Assembly (NCBI GenBank): GCA_902564345.1
Contig: CACFAY010000011.1
Location: 1 to 37,146, forward strand
DNA: 37,146 nucleotides
Direction: 5' to 3'
Source: an uncultured SAR324 cluster bacterium
GTDB lineage: Bacteria > SAR324 > NAC60-12
This document shows, one piece after another, positions 7,071-14,177 of this stretch. How positions within the stretch are numbered: position 1 is the stretch's first letter; each line of letters starts with the position of its first letter. Under the pieces are notes generated by a model. That model worked only from the letters and a program-made list of their open reading frames with translations, was not told the origin of the DNA and searched no databases. A program made the position numbers and the translations under genes.

Positions 7071-8372
7071 ATGTATAAATTTGCAGATCAGAAACAAGAA
7101 AAGGAAACGGTTTTTACAATCAAAACTCAGGACGTAAAATTCGGGGTTGGTGCATTAAGAGAATTATGGTCTGATGCAAGATCATTGGGAATGAACCGGA
7201 TTGCTCTATTCCTCGATTCCAATATTCAAGCCAGTGCACCAATTACTCTTATTCTGGAATCATTTCAATCAACCGGACTGGAAGTCAATATCTATGATGC
7301 AGTTGTTTTTGAACCCAATTCTTCCAGTTGTATGGCCGCAGCAGATTTTGTGAAACAGGGTGAATATGATGGCATTGTTTCCATCGGAGGAGGCTCAGTA
7401 ATGGATACTGCAAAAGCAGCCAACCTCCTCAGTTGTCATGGAGGAGAGATCCTAGACTATGTCAATGCTCCTATAGGTCTTGCCAAGAAGGTACCTGGCC
7501 CTTTATTGCCACACATTGCATGCTCTACCACATCAGGGACAGGGGCTGAAACCACAGGTATTGTGGTACTTGATATTGAGGAAGTTGGTCTAAAATCAGG
7601 GATCTCTTCTCCGTATCTGAAACCGGATCGCGCCATAGTGGATCCAGAAACAACTTTGACTCTTCCTTCAGGTGTGATTGCTTCAACTGGATTTGATGTA
7701 CTTACACATGCCGTGGAATCATATGTTGCGAGGCCCTACACAAGTAGTGATCGTCCATTGAACCCTTCTCTTCGAATTGGTTATCAAGGGGCTACACCAT
7801 ATAACGACATCGGAGCTCTGGCGGCTATTCGTATTGGTGGTAAATATCTTTTACGTGCAGTTCAGGACAAACAGGATGAGGAAGCTCGGTATCAGTTGAT
7901 GTTTGCAGCTACTCTCGCTGGACTTGCTTTCAATTCAGCTGGTGTGCATATTCCTCATGCCATGAGCTATTCTGTTGCAACCTTAAAGCATGAATATACT
8001 GCACATGGTTATGAAGATCTTCCACCAATGGCACCACATGGAATTTCTGTTGTTTTGAACGCACCTGCAGCATTTCGTTTCACAGGACCAACCAATCCAG
8101 AACGTCATCTCGAAGTTGCCCAAGCGATGGGAATTGATACCAGAGATGCAAAATTACAAGATGCAGGGATGATCCTTGCTGACTGTTTCATAGATTTGAT
8201 GAAGAAAACAGGCCTCCCCAATGGTCTTGGAGCTCTTGGTTACAGTGAACAAGATATTCCTGCTCTTGCTGAGGGAGGTTTTGCTCAACAACGACCTCTG
8301 AGTATGTCGCCATGTACTGTCAGTGAAGAAGATTTAAAGAATCTTTACAAGGATGCACTTCAATATTGGTAA
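7071..8372 (+). CDS. Iron-containing alcohol dehydrogenase, hydroxyacid-oxoacid transhydrogenase (ADHFE1-like)
   Basis: This is a group III metal-dependent dehydrogenase. It resembles human ADHFE1 (HOT) through most of its length, for example GGGSVMDTAKAANL, LDYVNAPIG, TTSGTGAETTG, GFDVLTHAVESY, NPSLRIGYQGATPYNDI and MAPHGISVVLNAPA. HOT couples 4-hydroxybutyrate oxidation to 2-oxoglutarate reduction, forming succinate semialdehyde and D-2-hydroxyglutarate. Metal ligands are the Asp/His in FDVLTH, His in VHIPHAMSY and His in APHGI. The start is the ATG at 7071 (434 residues); the track's TTG adds 26 residues that do not look conserved. DddB-type 3-hydroxypropionate dehydrogenase is a weaker alternative, suggested only by the nearby DMSP-lyase-like gene. 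Confidence 0.85.
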   Translation: MYKFADQKQEKETVFTIKTQDVKFGVGALRELWSDARSLGMNRIALFLDSNIQASAPITLILESFQSTGLEVNIYDAVVFEPNSSSCMAAADFVKQGEYDGIVSIGGGSVMDTAKAANLLSCHGGEILDYVNAPIGLAKKVPGPLLPHIACSTTSGTGAETTGIVVLDIEEVGLKSGISSPYLKPDRAIVDPETTLTLPSGVIASTGFDVLTHAVESYVARPYTSSDRPLNPSLRIGYQGATPYNDIGALAAIRIGGKYLLRAVQDKQDEEARYQLMFAATLAGLAFNSAGVHIPHAMSYSVATLKHEYTAHGYEDLPPMAPHGISVVLNAPAAFRFTGPTNPERHLEVAQAMGIDTRDAKLQDAGMILADCFIDLMKKTGLPNGLGALGYSEQDIPALAEGGFAQQRPLSMSPCTVSEEDLKNLYKDALQYW

Positions 8373-8497
8373 CAGTGAGATTCGATGTTGGCATGTTTCC
8401 TACAATTATTTAGGAGTACTAAGAACAATAAAAGTCTTAATATCCCTTGATAATAAGGGCTTTGATAAATATTATTGGATCTTACTGAAACTTGAGG
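8373..8497. other. Spacer with weak hairpin
   Basis: A CCCTT/AAGGG hairpin (8444-8459) lies between the transhydrogenase stop and the 3' end of the opposing tRNA-Sec. No clear T-run follows on either strand, so it is at best a weak bidirectional terminator. Track ORFs 8353-8535 and 8360-8551 cross the tRNA and are not credible. Confidence 0.35.
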
Positions 8498-8518
8498 TGG
8501 CGGAGATGTATAGGAATC
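8489..8518. repeat. Right copy of the direct repeat (tRNA-Sec 3' end)
   Basis: This is the partner of 4133-4162, with 26 of 30 identical positions in the same orientation 4356 nt away. It spans the last 21 nt of the tRNA-Sec gene (CCA, G73, acceptor 3' strand, start of the T-arm) and 9 nt downstream. It is the candidate intact attachment site of an integrated segment. Confidence 0.55.
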
Positions 8519-8596
8519 GAACCTATCTACGATAGTGTTAGTACCGTACACTCGGGTTTGAAGTCCGGGGCGCCCACCAGTGACACATCCATCTCC
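8498..8596 (-). tRNA. selC: tRNA-Sec (anticodon TCA)
   Basis: On the minus strand the RNA starts GGAGATGG, has the anticodon loop CTTCAAA (anticodon TCA, reading UGA) and ends CATCTCC-G-CCA with an encoded CCA and G73. The loop is identical to that of E. coli tRNA-Sec. The acceptor has 7 Watson-Crick pairs (an eighth would be G-A), the D-stem is GTGTC/GGCGC, a long variable arm can form AGTGT/ACACT, and the T-stem is ATAGG/CCTAT with loop TTCGATT. At 99 nt it is slightly longer than the 95 nt of E. coli. The anticodon stem contains two A-C mismatches flanking its core. It implies selenocysteine insertion in this organism; selA, selB and selD are not in the window. Confidence 0.92.
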
Positions 8597-8692
8597 ATTT
8601 TTTAGAGCGATGAAAGCTATATCCTTTCAATAATTCATCTAAAAGTCCAGACTTATGACATTAGGATAATACAGAATTACTTTCTGCTTCGC

Positions 8693-8722
8693 TTGACACA
8701 AAAGTCTTACTTAAGTGATACT
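8693..8722 (+). promoter_or_regulatory. Candidate sigma70-type promoter
   Basis: A perfect TTGACA (8693-8698) is followed after 18 nt by GATACT (8717-8722, four of six matches to TATAAT). The predicted start would be about 40 nt upstream of the LapA-like gene. Confidence 0.35.
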
Positions 8723-8767
8723 GGCTGAATATCGAAATGTTAAAAATTTGCCTCCATTTAAAATTTT

Positions 8768-9019
8768 ATGCGATATCTATCTTTGATTATTTTTGCAGGA
8801 TTTCTGGTTTTTTGTGTGGACTTTGCCACTCAAAATACGGAAAACGTTATAATTAATTATCAACAGGACTGGCTGAAATTTAGTTTAAGAAGCGAGCGTC
8901 CAGTATTTGTCCCCATATTCTTTACTTTTGCTTTTGGGATAATTTTTTGTGTTGTCTATTTCTTCATTTACCATTCAGTTTTACATGCTAAACTTAGAAG
9001 GCAAAAAAAAAGAAATTAA
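8768..9019 (+). CDS. LapA-domain (DUF1049) membrane protein, 5' part of a split frame
   Basis: This frame encodes 83 residues with two membrane helices (LSLIIFAGFLVFCVDF and FVPIFFTFAFGIIFCVVYF) around the typical LapA segment ATQNTENVIINY, ending in a basic stretch LRRQKK. LapA/DUF1049 proteins sit in the inner membrane and usually continue into a cytoplasmic coiled coil. Here the frame stops just after an A9 tract, while the next frame carries exactly such a charged tail (9012-9188). Removing one A would give one continuous protein of about 139 residues. The gene is therefore probably longer than annotated, or broken. Confidence 0.75.
   Translation: MRYLSLIIFAGFLVFCVDFATQNTENVIINYQQDWLKFSLRSERPVFVPIFFTFAFGIIFCVVYFFIYHSVLHAKLRRQKKRN
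9003..9011 (+). other. A9 homopolymer at a frame break
   Basis: Nine consecutive A residues follow CAA codon position 1 (CAAAAAAAAAG). The upstream frame ends RQKKRN-stop within 8 nt, and the downstream frame continues ..EIKRLNKLIESHN. This could be a consensus error, a genuine mutation, or a polymerase/ribosome slippage site. Confidence 0.6.
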
Positions 9020-9188
9020 ACGACTAAATAAACTAATTGAAAGTCATAACAAAACAGACTTTATTCATGATGATCGTAAAAGTGAATTGAACAAGGTTGT
9101 GGCTAGTGTCCATGATGAAGTTGATGAGCATGATGACTTAGCTACTCCTGACTTGCATAAAAAAGAGGATTTGAAAACATCTACGTGA
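9012..9188 (+). CDS. C-terminal coiled-coil segment of the LapA-like protein (shifted frame)
   Basis: In the frame of track ORF 8949-9188, the part after the A9 tract reads EIKRLNKLIESHNKTDFIHD followed by an acidic tail (VDEHDDLATPDLHKKEDL). The part of that ORF before the tract is only an out-of-frame reading of the second membrane helix. The heptad-like I..LNKLI pattern continues the LapA coiled coil. It has no start or ribosome-binding site of its own, so it is best read as the 3' end of the gene at 8768. Confidence 0.55.
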   Translation, partial: EIKRLNKLIESHNKTDFIHDDRKSELNKVVASVHDEVDEHDDLATPDLHKKEDLKTST

Positions 9189-9230
9189 AAGCTAAATACT
9201 ACAAAATTAATAGCCAAATGGAGAAATTAG

Positions 9231-10769
9231 ATGAGTGTGCATGATATTATGCAAAATCTTGGTCTAAAGCAGCTTAATTCAGGTGTAAGCTCTGGAAAAA
9301 TATGGCCAAAAGTAACTGGGCCCTTGACCGAGTCTAAAACACCAATAGATGGGGAGGTAATAGGGCAAATTCAAAACGCCAGCTTAGAAGATTATGATAA
9401 GGTTATGTCACTAGCTAAAAATGCATTTAAGGAATGGCGTAAGGTTCCAGCACCTCAGCGTGGGGAAATTATTCGTCAAATTGGGAACTCAGTGAGGGAA
9501 GCTAAGGAAGATCTTGGCAAACTGATTTCGTGGGAAATGGGTAAGATTTACCAAGAAGGACTAGGAGAAGTTCAGGAGATGATAGACATCTGTGATTTTG
9601 CTGTGGGTCTTTCAAGACAGCTTTATGGTTTTACCATGCACTCAGAGCGTCCTGGGCATCGCATGTATGATCAATACCATCCGCTTGGAATTTTGGGCAT
9701 CATTACAGCTTTCAATTTTCCAATTGCAGTATGGTCATGGAATGCCATGATTGCTGCTGTTTGTGGGAACGTATCTATCTGGAAACCAAGCCCCAAAACT
9801 CCACTTTGTTCAATTGCACTCCAACTTATACTCGGAAAAGTAATGCATGAAAACGGGTTACCTGAAGGAGTATTTAACCTTGTAATAGGTTCGAATGAGG
9901 AAATCGCAGATGAAATGGTTAATGATAGACGTATACCGTTAATTTCTGCAACGGGATCCACAAACATGGGCCAGCAAGTTGCCAGTAAAGTAGCTTCACG
10001 GCTAGGCAGGAGCATTTTAGAACTCGGTGGTAATAATGCAATAATAGTGACTGAAAGCGCAGATTTGAAGATAGCAATTCCAGGGATTGTTTTCGGTGCT
10101 GTTGGAACATGTGGTCAGCGTTGCACAACCACTCGGCGGTTAATAATTCATGAATCAATTTTCGGGAAAGTGAAGGAAAAACTTATCCATGCATACACTC
10201 AAATTGAAAATAGAGTTGGAGATCCACTTGATCCAGAAACACTAATCGGTCCAATGATTGACAATGATGCAGTGAAAAAATTTCAAAATGCTCTCAATGC
10301 TATTCGAAATCAGGGAGGAGAGATAATTTACGGAGGAGAAATTTTGTCAGGATTTCCAACAGATTTATATGTACAACCGGCTCTGGCCATTGCTGAAAAT
10401 CACTGGCCTATTGTACAAGAAGAAACATTCGCACCGCTGCTTTACCTCATTAACTACAAAAATTTTGATGAGGCAATTAGTCTTCAAAACGAAGTTCCAC
10501 AAGGTCTTTCCTCGGCAATATTCACAAGAGATTTAAGTGAATCAGAAAAATTCCTTTCTCAGGAAGGCTCAGATTGTGGACTTGCAAACATAAATATCGG
10601 AACTTCAGGTGCAGAAATAGGAGGAGCGTTTGGAGGAGAAAAGGATACTGGAGGAGGAAGAGAATCTGGTTCAGATGCATGGAAAGCCTACATGAGACGT
10701 CAAACTAATACTATCAACTATTCATCAGATTTACCTTTAGCACAAGGAGTGAATTTTGATATTCAGTAA
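9231..10769 (+). CDS. amaB: ALDH7-family aldehyde dehydrogenase (aminoadipate semialdehyde dehydrogenase, antiquitin-like)
   Basis: This 512-residue NAD(P)-dependent enzyme oxidises aldehydes, typically alpha-aminoadipate semialdehyde in lysine catabolism. It is strikingly similar to antiquitin (ALDH7A1): PAPQRGEIIRQIG, WEMGKIYQEGLGEVQEM, GIITAFNFPIAVWSWN and, near the end, SGAEIGGAFGGEKDTGGGRE. The general base Glu264 (LELGGNN) and catalytic Cys298 (GQRCTT) are present, and the cofactor motif ATGSTNMG is intact. A GGAG stands about 8 nt before the ATG. Bacterial ALDH7 enzymes can also oxidise betaine aldehyde and piperideine-6-carboxylate, so the substrate is inferred. It follows the LapA-like gene and precedes the ABC importer. 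Confidence 0.88.
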   Translation: MSVHDIMQNLGLKQLNSGVSSGKIWPKVTGPLTESKTPIDGEVIGQIQNASLEDYDKVMSLAKNAFKEWRKVPAPQRGEIIRQIGNSVREAKEDLGKLISWEMGKIYQEGLGEVQEMIDICDFAVGLSRQLYGFTMHSERPGHRMYDQYHPLGILGIITAFNFPIAVWSWNAMIAAVCGNVSIWKPSPKTPLCSIALQLILGKVMHENGLPEGVFNLVIGSNEEIADEMVNDRRIPLISATGSTNMGQQVASKVASRLGRSILELGGNNAIIVTESADLKIAIPGIVFGAVGTCGQRCTTTRRLIIHESIFGKVKEKLIHAYTQIENRVGDPLDPETLIGPMIDNDAVKKFQNALNAIRNQGGEIIYGGEILSGFPTDLYVQPALAIAENHWPIVQEETFAPLLYLINYKNFDEAISLQNEVPQGLSSAIFTRDLSESEKFLSQEGSDCGLANINIGTSGAEIGGAFGGEKDTGGGRESGSDAWKAYMRRQTNTINYSSDLPLAQGVNFDIQ

Positions 10770-10800
10770 ATATCAACATATTTATTAATGTTCTTGATAT
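10770..10800 (+). terminator. Weak hairpin after the ALDH7 gene
   Basis: ATATCA and TGATAT enclose an inner ACAT/ATGT pairing (10770-10800) immediately after the stop. It is AT-rich and lacks a T-run, so termination is doubtful. Confidence 0.3.
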
Positions 10801-10911
10801 CTAATTCAGAATAAAGTTGATTTAAATTTCATCAAATAAATTTCAATAGGCTTAAGATCAACAACCCAAATACTTGACTGAAAAAGGTTTAACAACAAAT
10901 AATTTTTTTAC

Positions 10912-10942
10912 TTGACCTGTTTTGTTTTTCCTTTAGTGTAAT
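10912..10942 (+). promoter_or_regulatory. Candidate promoter for the ABC importer operon
   Basis: TTGACC (10912-10917) and TGTAAT (10937-10942) are separated by 19 nt, slightly long. They lie about 90 nt before the binding-protein ATG and after a region with no ORF, consistent with an independent promoter for the transporter. Confidence 0.35.
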
Positions 10943-11029
10943 TTGTTAATGTCAATTCATACATTTCACATCCAAAGACTTCAACGTAACGAGGAAACTG
11001 GATCAATTTATTTGAAAGGAAAAAATAAT

Positions 11030-12091
11030 ATGAAGATTATTAAAAGAACTGCAGTAGCTTTGGCAACAACAATTTTTTTTGCTACAGTAGCCTCTGCTGC
11101 TGATCCAATTACCGTTGTTTCTTGGGGAGGCTCATACGGTAAGGCCCAAGACTCAGCTTTGTTTAATGATGCCTCAAAAAACTCTGGCATTGCAATCAAC
11201 AGAGAATCAGGGGCAAGCATGTCAAAAGCTTGTCTTCAGGTTGAATCAGGTGCAGTTACCTGGGATCTTGTTGTAACAGGTTCTGGATCTGGAGCCGCTG
11301 CTGCCGCTAAGGGTTGTCTAGAAAAAATAGACTATGGTGTTGTAGATGTATCTGATTTCTATCCTAATCTTTACACAGATTACTGTGTTGGTTCAGATGT
11401 GTTTGCCACAGTGATGGCCTGGAACACAGATAAATATGGAGAACCAGGAACTCCTGGAGCTCCTAATTCATGGGCTGATTTTTGGGATGTGAAAAAATTT
11501 CCTGGAACCCGGGCGTATCGCGCAAACAATGTCGACGGAGCTCTAGAACCTGCTTTAATGGCTGACGGTGTCCCTCCTGAAAAGGTTTACGAAGTTCTTG
11601 CAACTCGTGCAGGCAAAGAACGCGCAATCAGAAAAATCAGAGAACTGAAACCACACATTTCAGTTTTCTGGGGGTCTGGGGCTCAGCAGGCTCAACTAAT
11701 GAAGGATGCTGAAGTTGACATGACAACAGGCTGGAATGGACGCTTCGACAATGCCAAGAAAGACGGCGCCAAAGTTGGGTACACATTCAATCAGGCACTA
11801 CTAGATTATGATTGCTTTGCAATGCCAAAAGGTGCACCTAACAAAACAACCGCTATGAAATTTCTTGCAGAAGTTTCAAAGCCTGAATACCAGGCTAATC
11901 TACCTTTTTACATCACCTATGGGCCCACCAACAAAAAGGCCTATGAAATTACAACAGCTCCTAAAGCCTTGATTGAATCCCTGCCTTCTCATCCTAAAAA
12001 TGTGCCTCTTATGCTGCCTGTTAGCCTAGACTTTTATGCAAAAAACCGTACAGAGGCCATTGAGCTATACATGGAACTAATGAGTGAATAA
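11030..12091 (+). CDS. Periplasmic substrate-binding protein of a Pot/opine-type ABC importer
   Basis: This is a PotD/PotF-family extracellular solute-binding protein of 353 residues. The ATG at 11030 is preferred to the track start because AAAGGA lies 9 nt upstream and it opens a clear signal peptide (KIIKRTAVALATTIFFATVASAA), cleaved before DPITVVSWGGSYG. The VVSWGGSYG start is typical of binding proteins for spermidine/putrescine and for opines and similar amino compounds. Later blocks include VFATVMAWN, APNSWADFWDVKKFPG, DMTTGWNGR and LLDYDCFAMPKGAPN. The substrate cannot be read from sequence. A Pot-type system next to frl and ALDH7 genes makes a polyamine, a fructosyl-amino acid or an opine candidates. 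A strong hairpin separates it from the ATPase gene. Confidence 0.85.
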   Translation: MKIIKRTAVALATTIFFATVASAADPITVVSWGGSYGKAQDSALFNDASKNSGIAINRESGASMSKACLQVESGAVTWDLVVTGSGSGAAAAAKGCLEKIDYGVVDVSDFYPNLYTDYCVGSDVFATVMAWNTDKYGEPGTPGAPNSWADFWDVKKFPGTRAYRANNVDGALEPALMADGVPPEKVYEVLATRAGKERAIRKIRELKPHISVFWGSGAQQAQLMKDAEVDMTTGWNGRFDNAKKDGAKVGYTFNQALLDYDCFAMPKGAPNKTTAMKFLAEVSKPEYQANLPFYITYGPTNKKAYEITTAPKALIESLPSHPKNVPLMLPVSLDFYAKNRTEAIELYMELMSE

Positions 12092-12096
12092 ATGCT

Positions 12097-12134
12097 TAAT
12101 CTAGCCGGGCAGATTAATCTTGCCCGGCAATTAG
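12097..12134 (+). terminator. Strong intercistronic hairpin after the binding-protein gene
   Basis: GCCGGGCA and TGCCCGGC (12104-12111 and 12121-12128) form a perfect 8-bp GC-rich stem with a 9-nt loop; outer AATCTA/TAGATT can extend it across a small bulge. No T-run follows. In binding-protein operons such hairpins usually protect the upstream mRNA and lower downstream expression. Confidence 0.65.
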
Positions 12135-12156
12135 ATTTAGCTGTCAAAATAAAATC

Positions 12157-13275
12157 TTGTTAATGCAAGATAAAAATAATGTGGTTGAATACTCAAAGGC
12201 TTTACCCATTTCCATAAGGGGACTCACAAAAAGATATGGCTCACTTTACGCACTGAATTCAATAGATTTAGATGTAAGTAGCGGTGAGTTTCTGACTCTT
12301 CTTGGACCTTCAGGATCTGGAAAAACCACTCTACTAATGGCCATAGCAGGTTTCAATCGACCTGATTCTGGAAGCATAAGGTTTGGTGATTCTGAAATGA
12401 TTCTTGCCCCCCCCCATAAACGTGAAGTGGGTATGGTTTTTCAAAACTATGCTCTTTTTCCGCACATGACAGTTGCTGAAAATATTGGGTTTCCACTTAA
12501 ACTTAGAAAAATTGGATCAAAAGAATGCCAGCAACGTGTTGACGAAGCTCTATCTACTGTCCAACTATTAAATTTAGGTGACCGGAGAATTGATCAACTC
12601 TCCGGTGGTCAAAAGCAGAGAGTTGCTCTTGCCCGTGCTTTTGTTTTCAGCCCAAGAATCCTCCTTATGGATGAACCTTTATCTGCGCTGGATAAAAAAC
12701 TTCGTGAGCAAATGCAGATTGAGTTAAAACAACTTCATCGAAAACTTGGTGTTACTACAGTTTATGTAACTCACGACCAGCGGGAGGCATTGACAATGTC
12801 TGACCGCATAGCAGTAATCAATGAAGGAAAGTTTGAACAGATAGACTCACCTGAGTTTATATACAATAAACCAGCAAATTCGTTCGTAGCAGATTTCATT
12901 GGAGAATCAACCATGCTACCTGTGAAAAAAAAAACATCAGGAGATCTTTTCTTCCAAGATATTCTTATTTCATCAGGATATTCAAATTCTTCTCAAGAAG
13001 AATGGCTACTTGTGATTCGACCTGAACGACTCTTTCTGGTCGAGAAAAATAATTTAGATTCAGATCAAAATATCATTTTTGAAGGTGTAATTAAAGAATT
13101 TGTATATCAGGGTGAAACAGCTTTTGCCCTCATTGCATTAAGCGATCAACATAGTCTCTCAATAAGATTCAGCACAGATTCATCAGGGTCCAGAGATAAT
13201 ATGAGGCCAGGGGAAAGTCTTAAAATTGGACTGAAGAGAAGTGAGGTAATCATCATCCCTGAAAATTCTAACTGA
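12157..13275 (+). CDS. ABC importer ATP-binding subunit, PotA family
   Basis: This 372-residue cytoplasmic ATPase drives the importer. Walker A (GPSGSGKTT), Q-loop (VFQNYALFPHMTV), signature (LSGGQKQR), Walker B (ILLMDEPLSALD) and H-loop (VTHDQ) are all intact. The C-terminal ~120 residues form a TOBE-like regulatory domain (VIRPERLFLV...VYQGETAFALI). The track begins at a TTG; an ATG two codons later (12163) is equally possible. It is the second gene of the transporter operon, 65 nt after the binding protein with the hairpin between them. Confidence 0.92.
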   Translation: MLMQDKNNVVEYSKALPISIRGLTKRYGSLYALNSIDLDVSSGEFLTLLGPSGSGKTTLLMAIAGFNRPDSGSIRFGDSEMILAPPHKREVGMVFQNYALFPHMTVAENIGFPLKLRKIGSKECQQRVDEALSTVQLLNLGDRRIDQLSGGQKQRVALARAFVFSPRILLMDEPLSALDKKLREQMQIELKQLHRKLGVTTVYVTHDQREALTMSDRIAVINEGKFEQIDSPEFIYNKPANSFVADFIGESTMLPVKKKTSGDLFFQDILISSGYSNSSQEEWLLVIRPERLFLVEKNNLDSDQNIIFEGVIKEFVYQGETAFALIALSDQHSLSIRFSTDSSGSRDNMRPGESLKIGLKRSEVIIIPENSN

Positions 13276-13289
13276 AGTCAAATAGTATT

Positions 13290-14177
13290 TTGGTACAGGA
13301 AATTAAAAGGAATAATCAGAAATTAAGGCTCCAGAAATTAAAGGAGCAGTGGATGCTCTTGGGTTTAGCAACTCCATCCATACTAACAATAATTGCAATC
13401 ATTATGATTCCTCTAGGATGGTTATTTTATCTTTCATTTATTGGCAAAGGAGGAGAATTTTCATTAGAAAACTATCAGAGGATGATCGAATACAAATCAT
13501 ACTTCCGTGTATATATTATAACATTTGAGGTCAGTATTCTAACAACACTGGTTTGCATTCTTATAGGCTATCCACTTGCTTATTTTCTATCTCAGTTACC
13601 CCAAAGATTTGCCGGGTTTTTTATGTTGACAGTCCTACTGCCATTTTGGACATCACTTTTGGTTAGGACTTACGCATGGCTAGTATTACTTCAAAAAAAA
13701 GGACTCTTGAATGAATTTGCGATGCAGATCGGACTATGGGAGACTCCTATAAAACTTGTTCACAACATGACCGGTACTTTGATAGGCATGGCTCATATTA
13801 TGCTGCCTTTTCTCGTTCTCCCTCTATATGGAGCTATGCGCCGTATTGAACCCGAAATGATGCAAGCTGCCGCAAATTTAGGAGCAAAACCAGTACATGC
13901 ATTTTGGAAAATCTTCTTTCCTATGTCACTTCCCGGTATGGTTGCCGGTTCGCTTATTGTATTTGTTCTTTGCCTCGGATTTTACGTCACACCCGCAGTT
14001 CTTGGGGGAGGACGTGTTGTTATGGTTGCAACACAAATTACTGCTATCCTAGAAAATCAGTTCAACTGGGGTGCAGCAAGTGCACTGGGAGTGGTACTAC
14101 TTCTTGCAACTCTAGTAATTCTTTTTATAGCCGGACGTATACTCAAACTTGATAATGTACTTTTTGGGAGAAGCTGA
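13290..14177 (+). CDS. ABC importer permease, PotB family
   Basis: This membrane subunit has about six helices and a cytoplasmic EAA loop (MMQAAANLGAKPVHAFWKIFFP) that contacts the ATPase. The typical PotB block LLPFWTSLLVRTYAW is present. The track start is a TTG with no ribosome-binding site, giving 295 residues and a basic cytoplasmic N-terminus as in relatives. An internal ATG at 13353 has an excellent AAAGGAG 6 nt upstream but would drop that basic segment, so the start is uncertain. The stop is followed directly by the PotC-type ATG. Confidence 0.9.
   Translation: MVQEIKRNNQKLRLQKLKEQWMLLGLATPSILTIIAIIMIPLGWLFYLSFIGKGGEFSLENYQRMIEYKSYFRVYIITFEVSILTTLVCILIGYPLAYFLSQLPQRFAGFFMLTVLLPFWTSLLVRTYAWLVLLQKKGLLNEFAMQIGLWETPIKLVHNMTGTLIGMAHIMLPFLVLPLYGAMRRIEPEMMQAAANLGAKPVHAFWKIFFPMSLPGMVAGSLIVFVLCLGFYVTPAVLGGGRVVMVATQITAILENQFNWGAASALGVVLLLATLVILFIAGRILKLDNVLFGRS

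Noticed and set aside
8353-8551. Track ORFs 8353-8535 (+) and 8360-8551 (-)
   Set aside because: Both run through part of the tRNA-Sec gene and the transhydrogenase tail and have no coding character.
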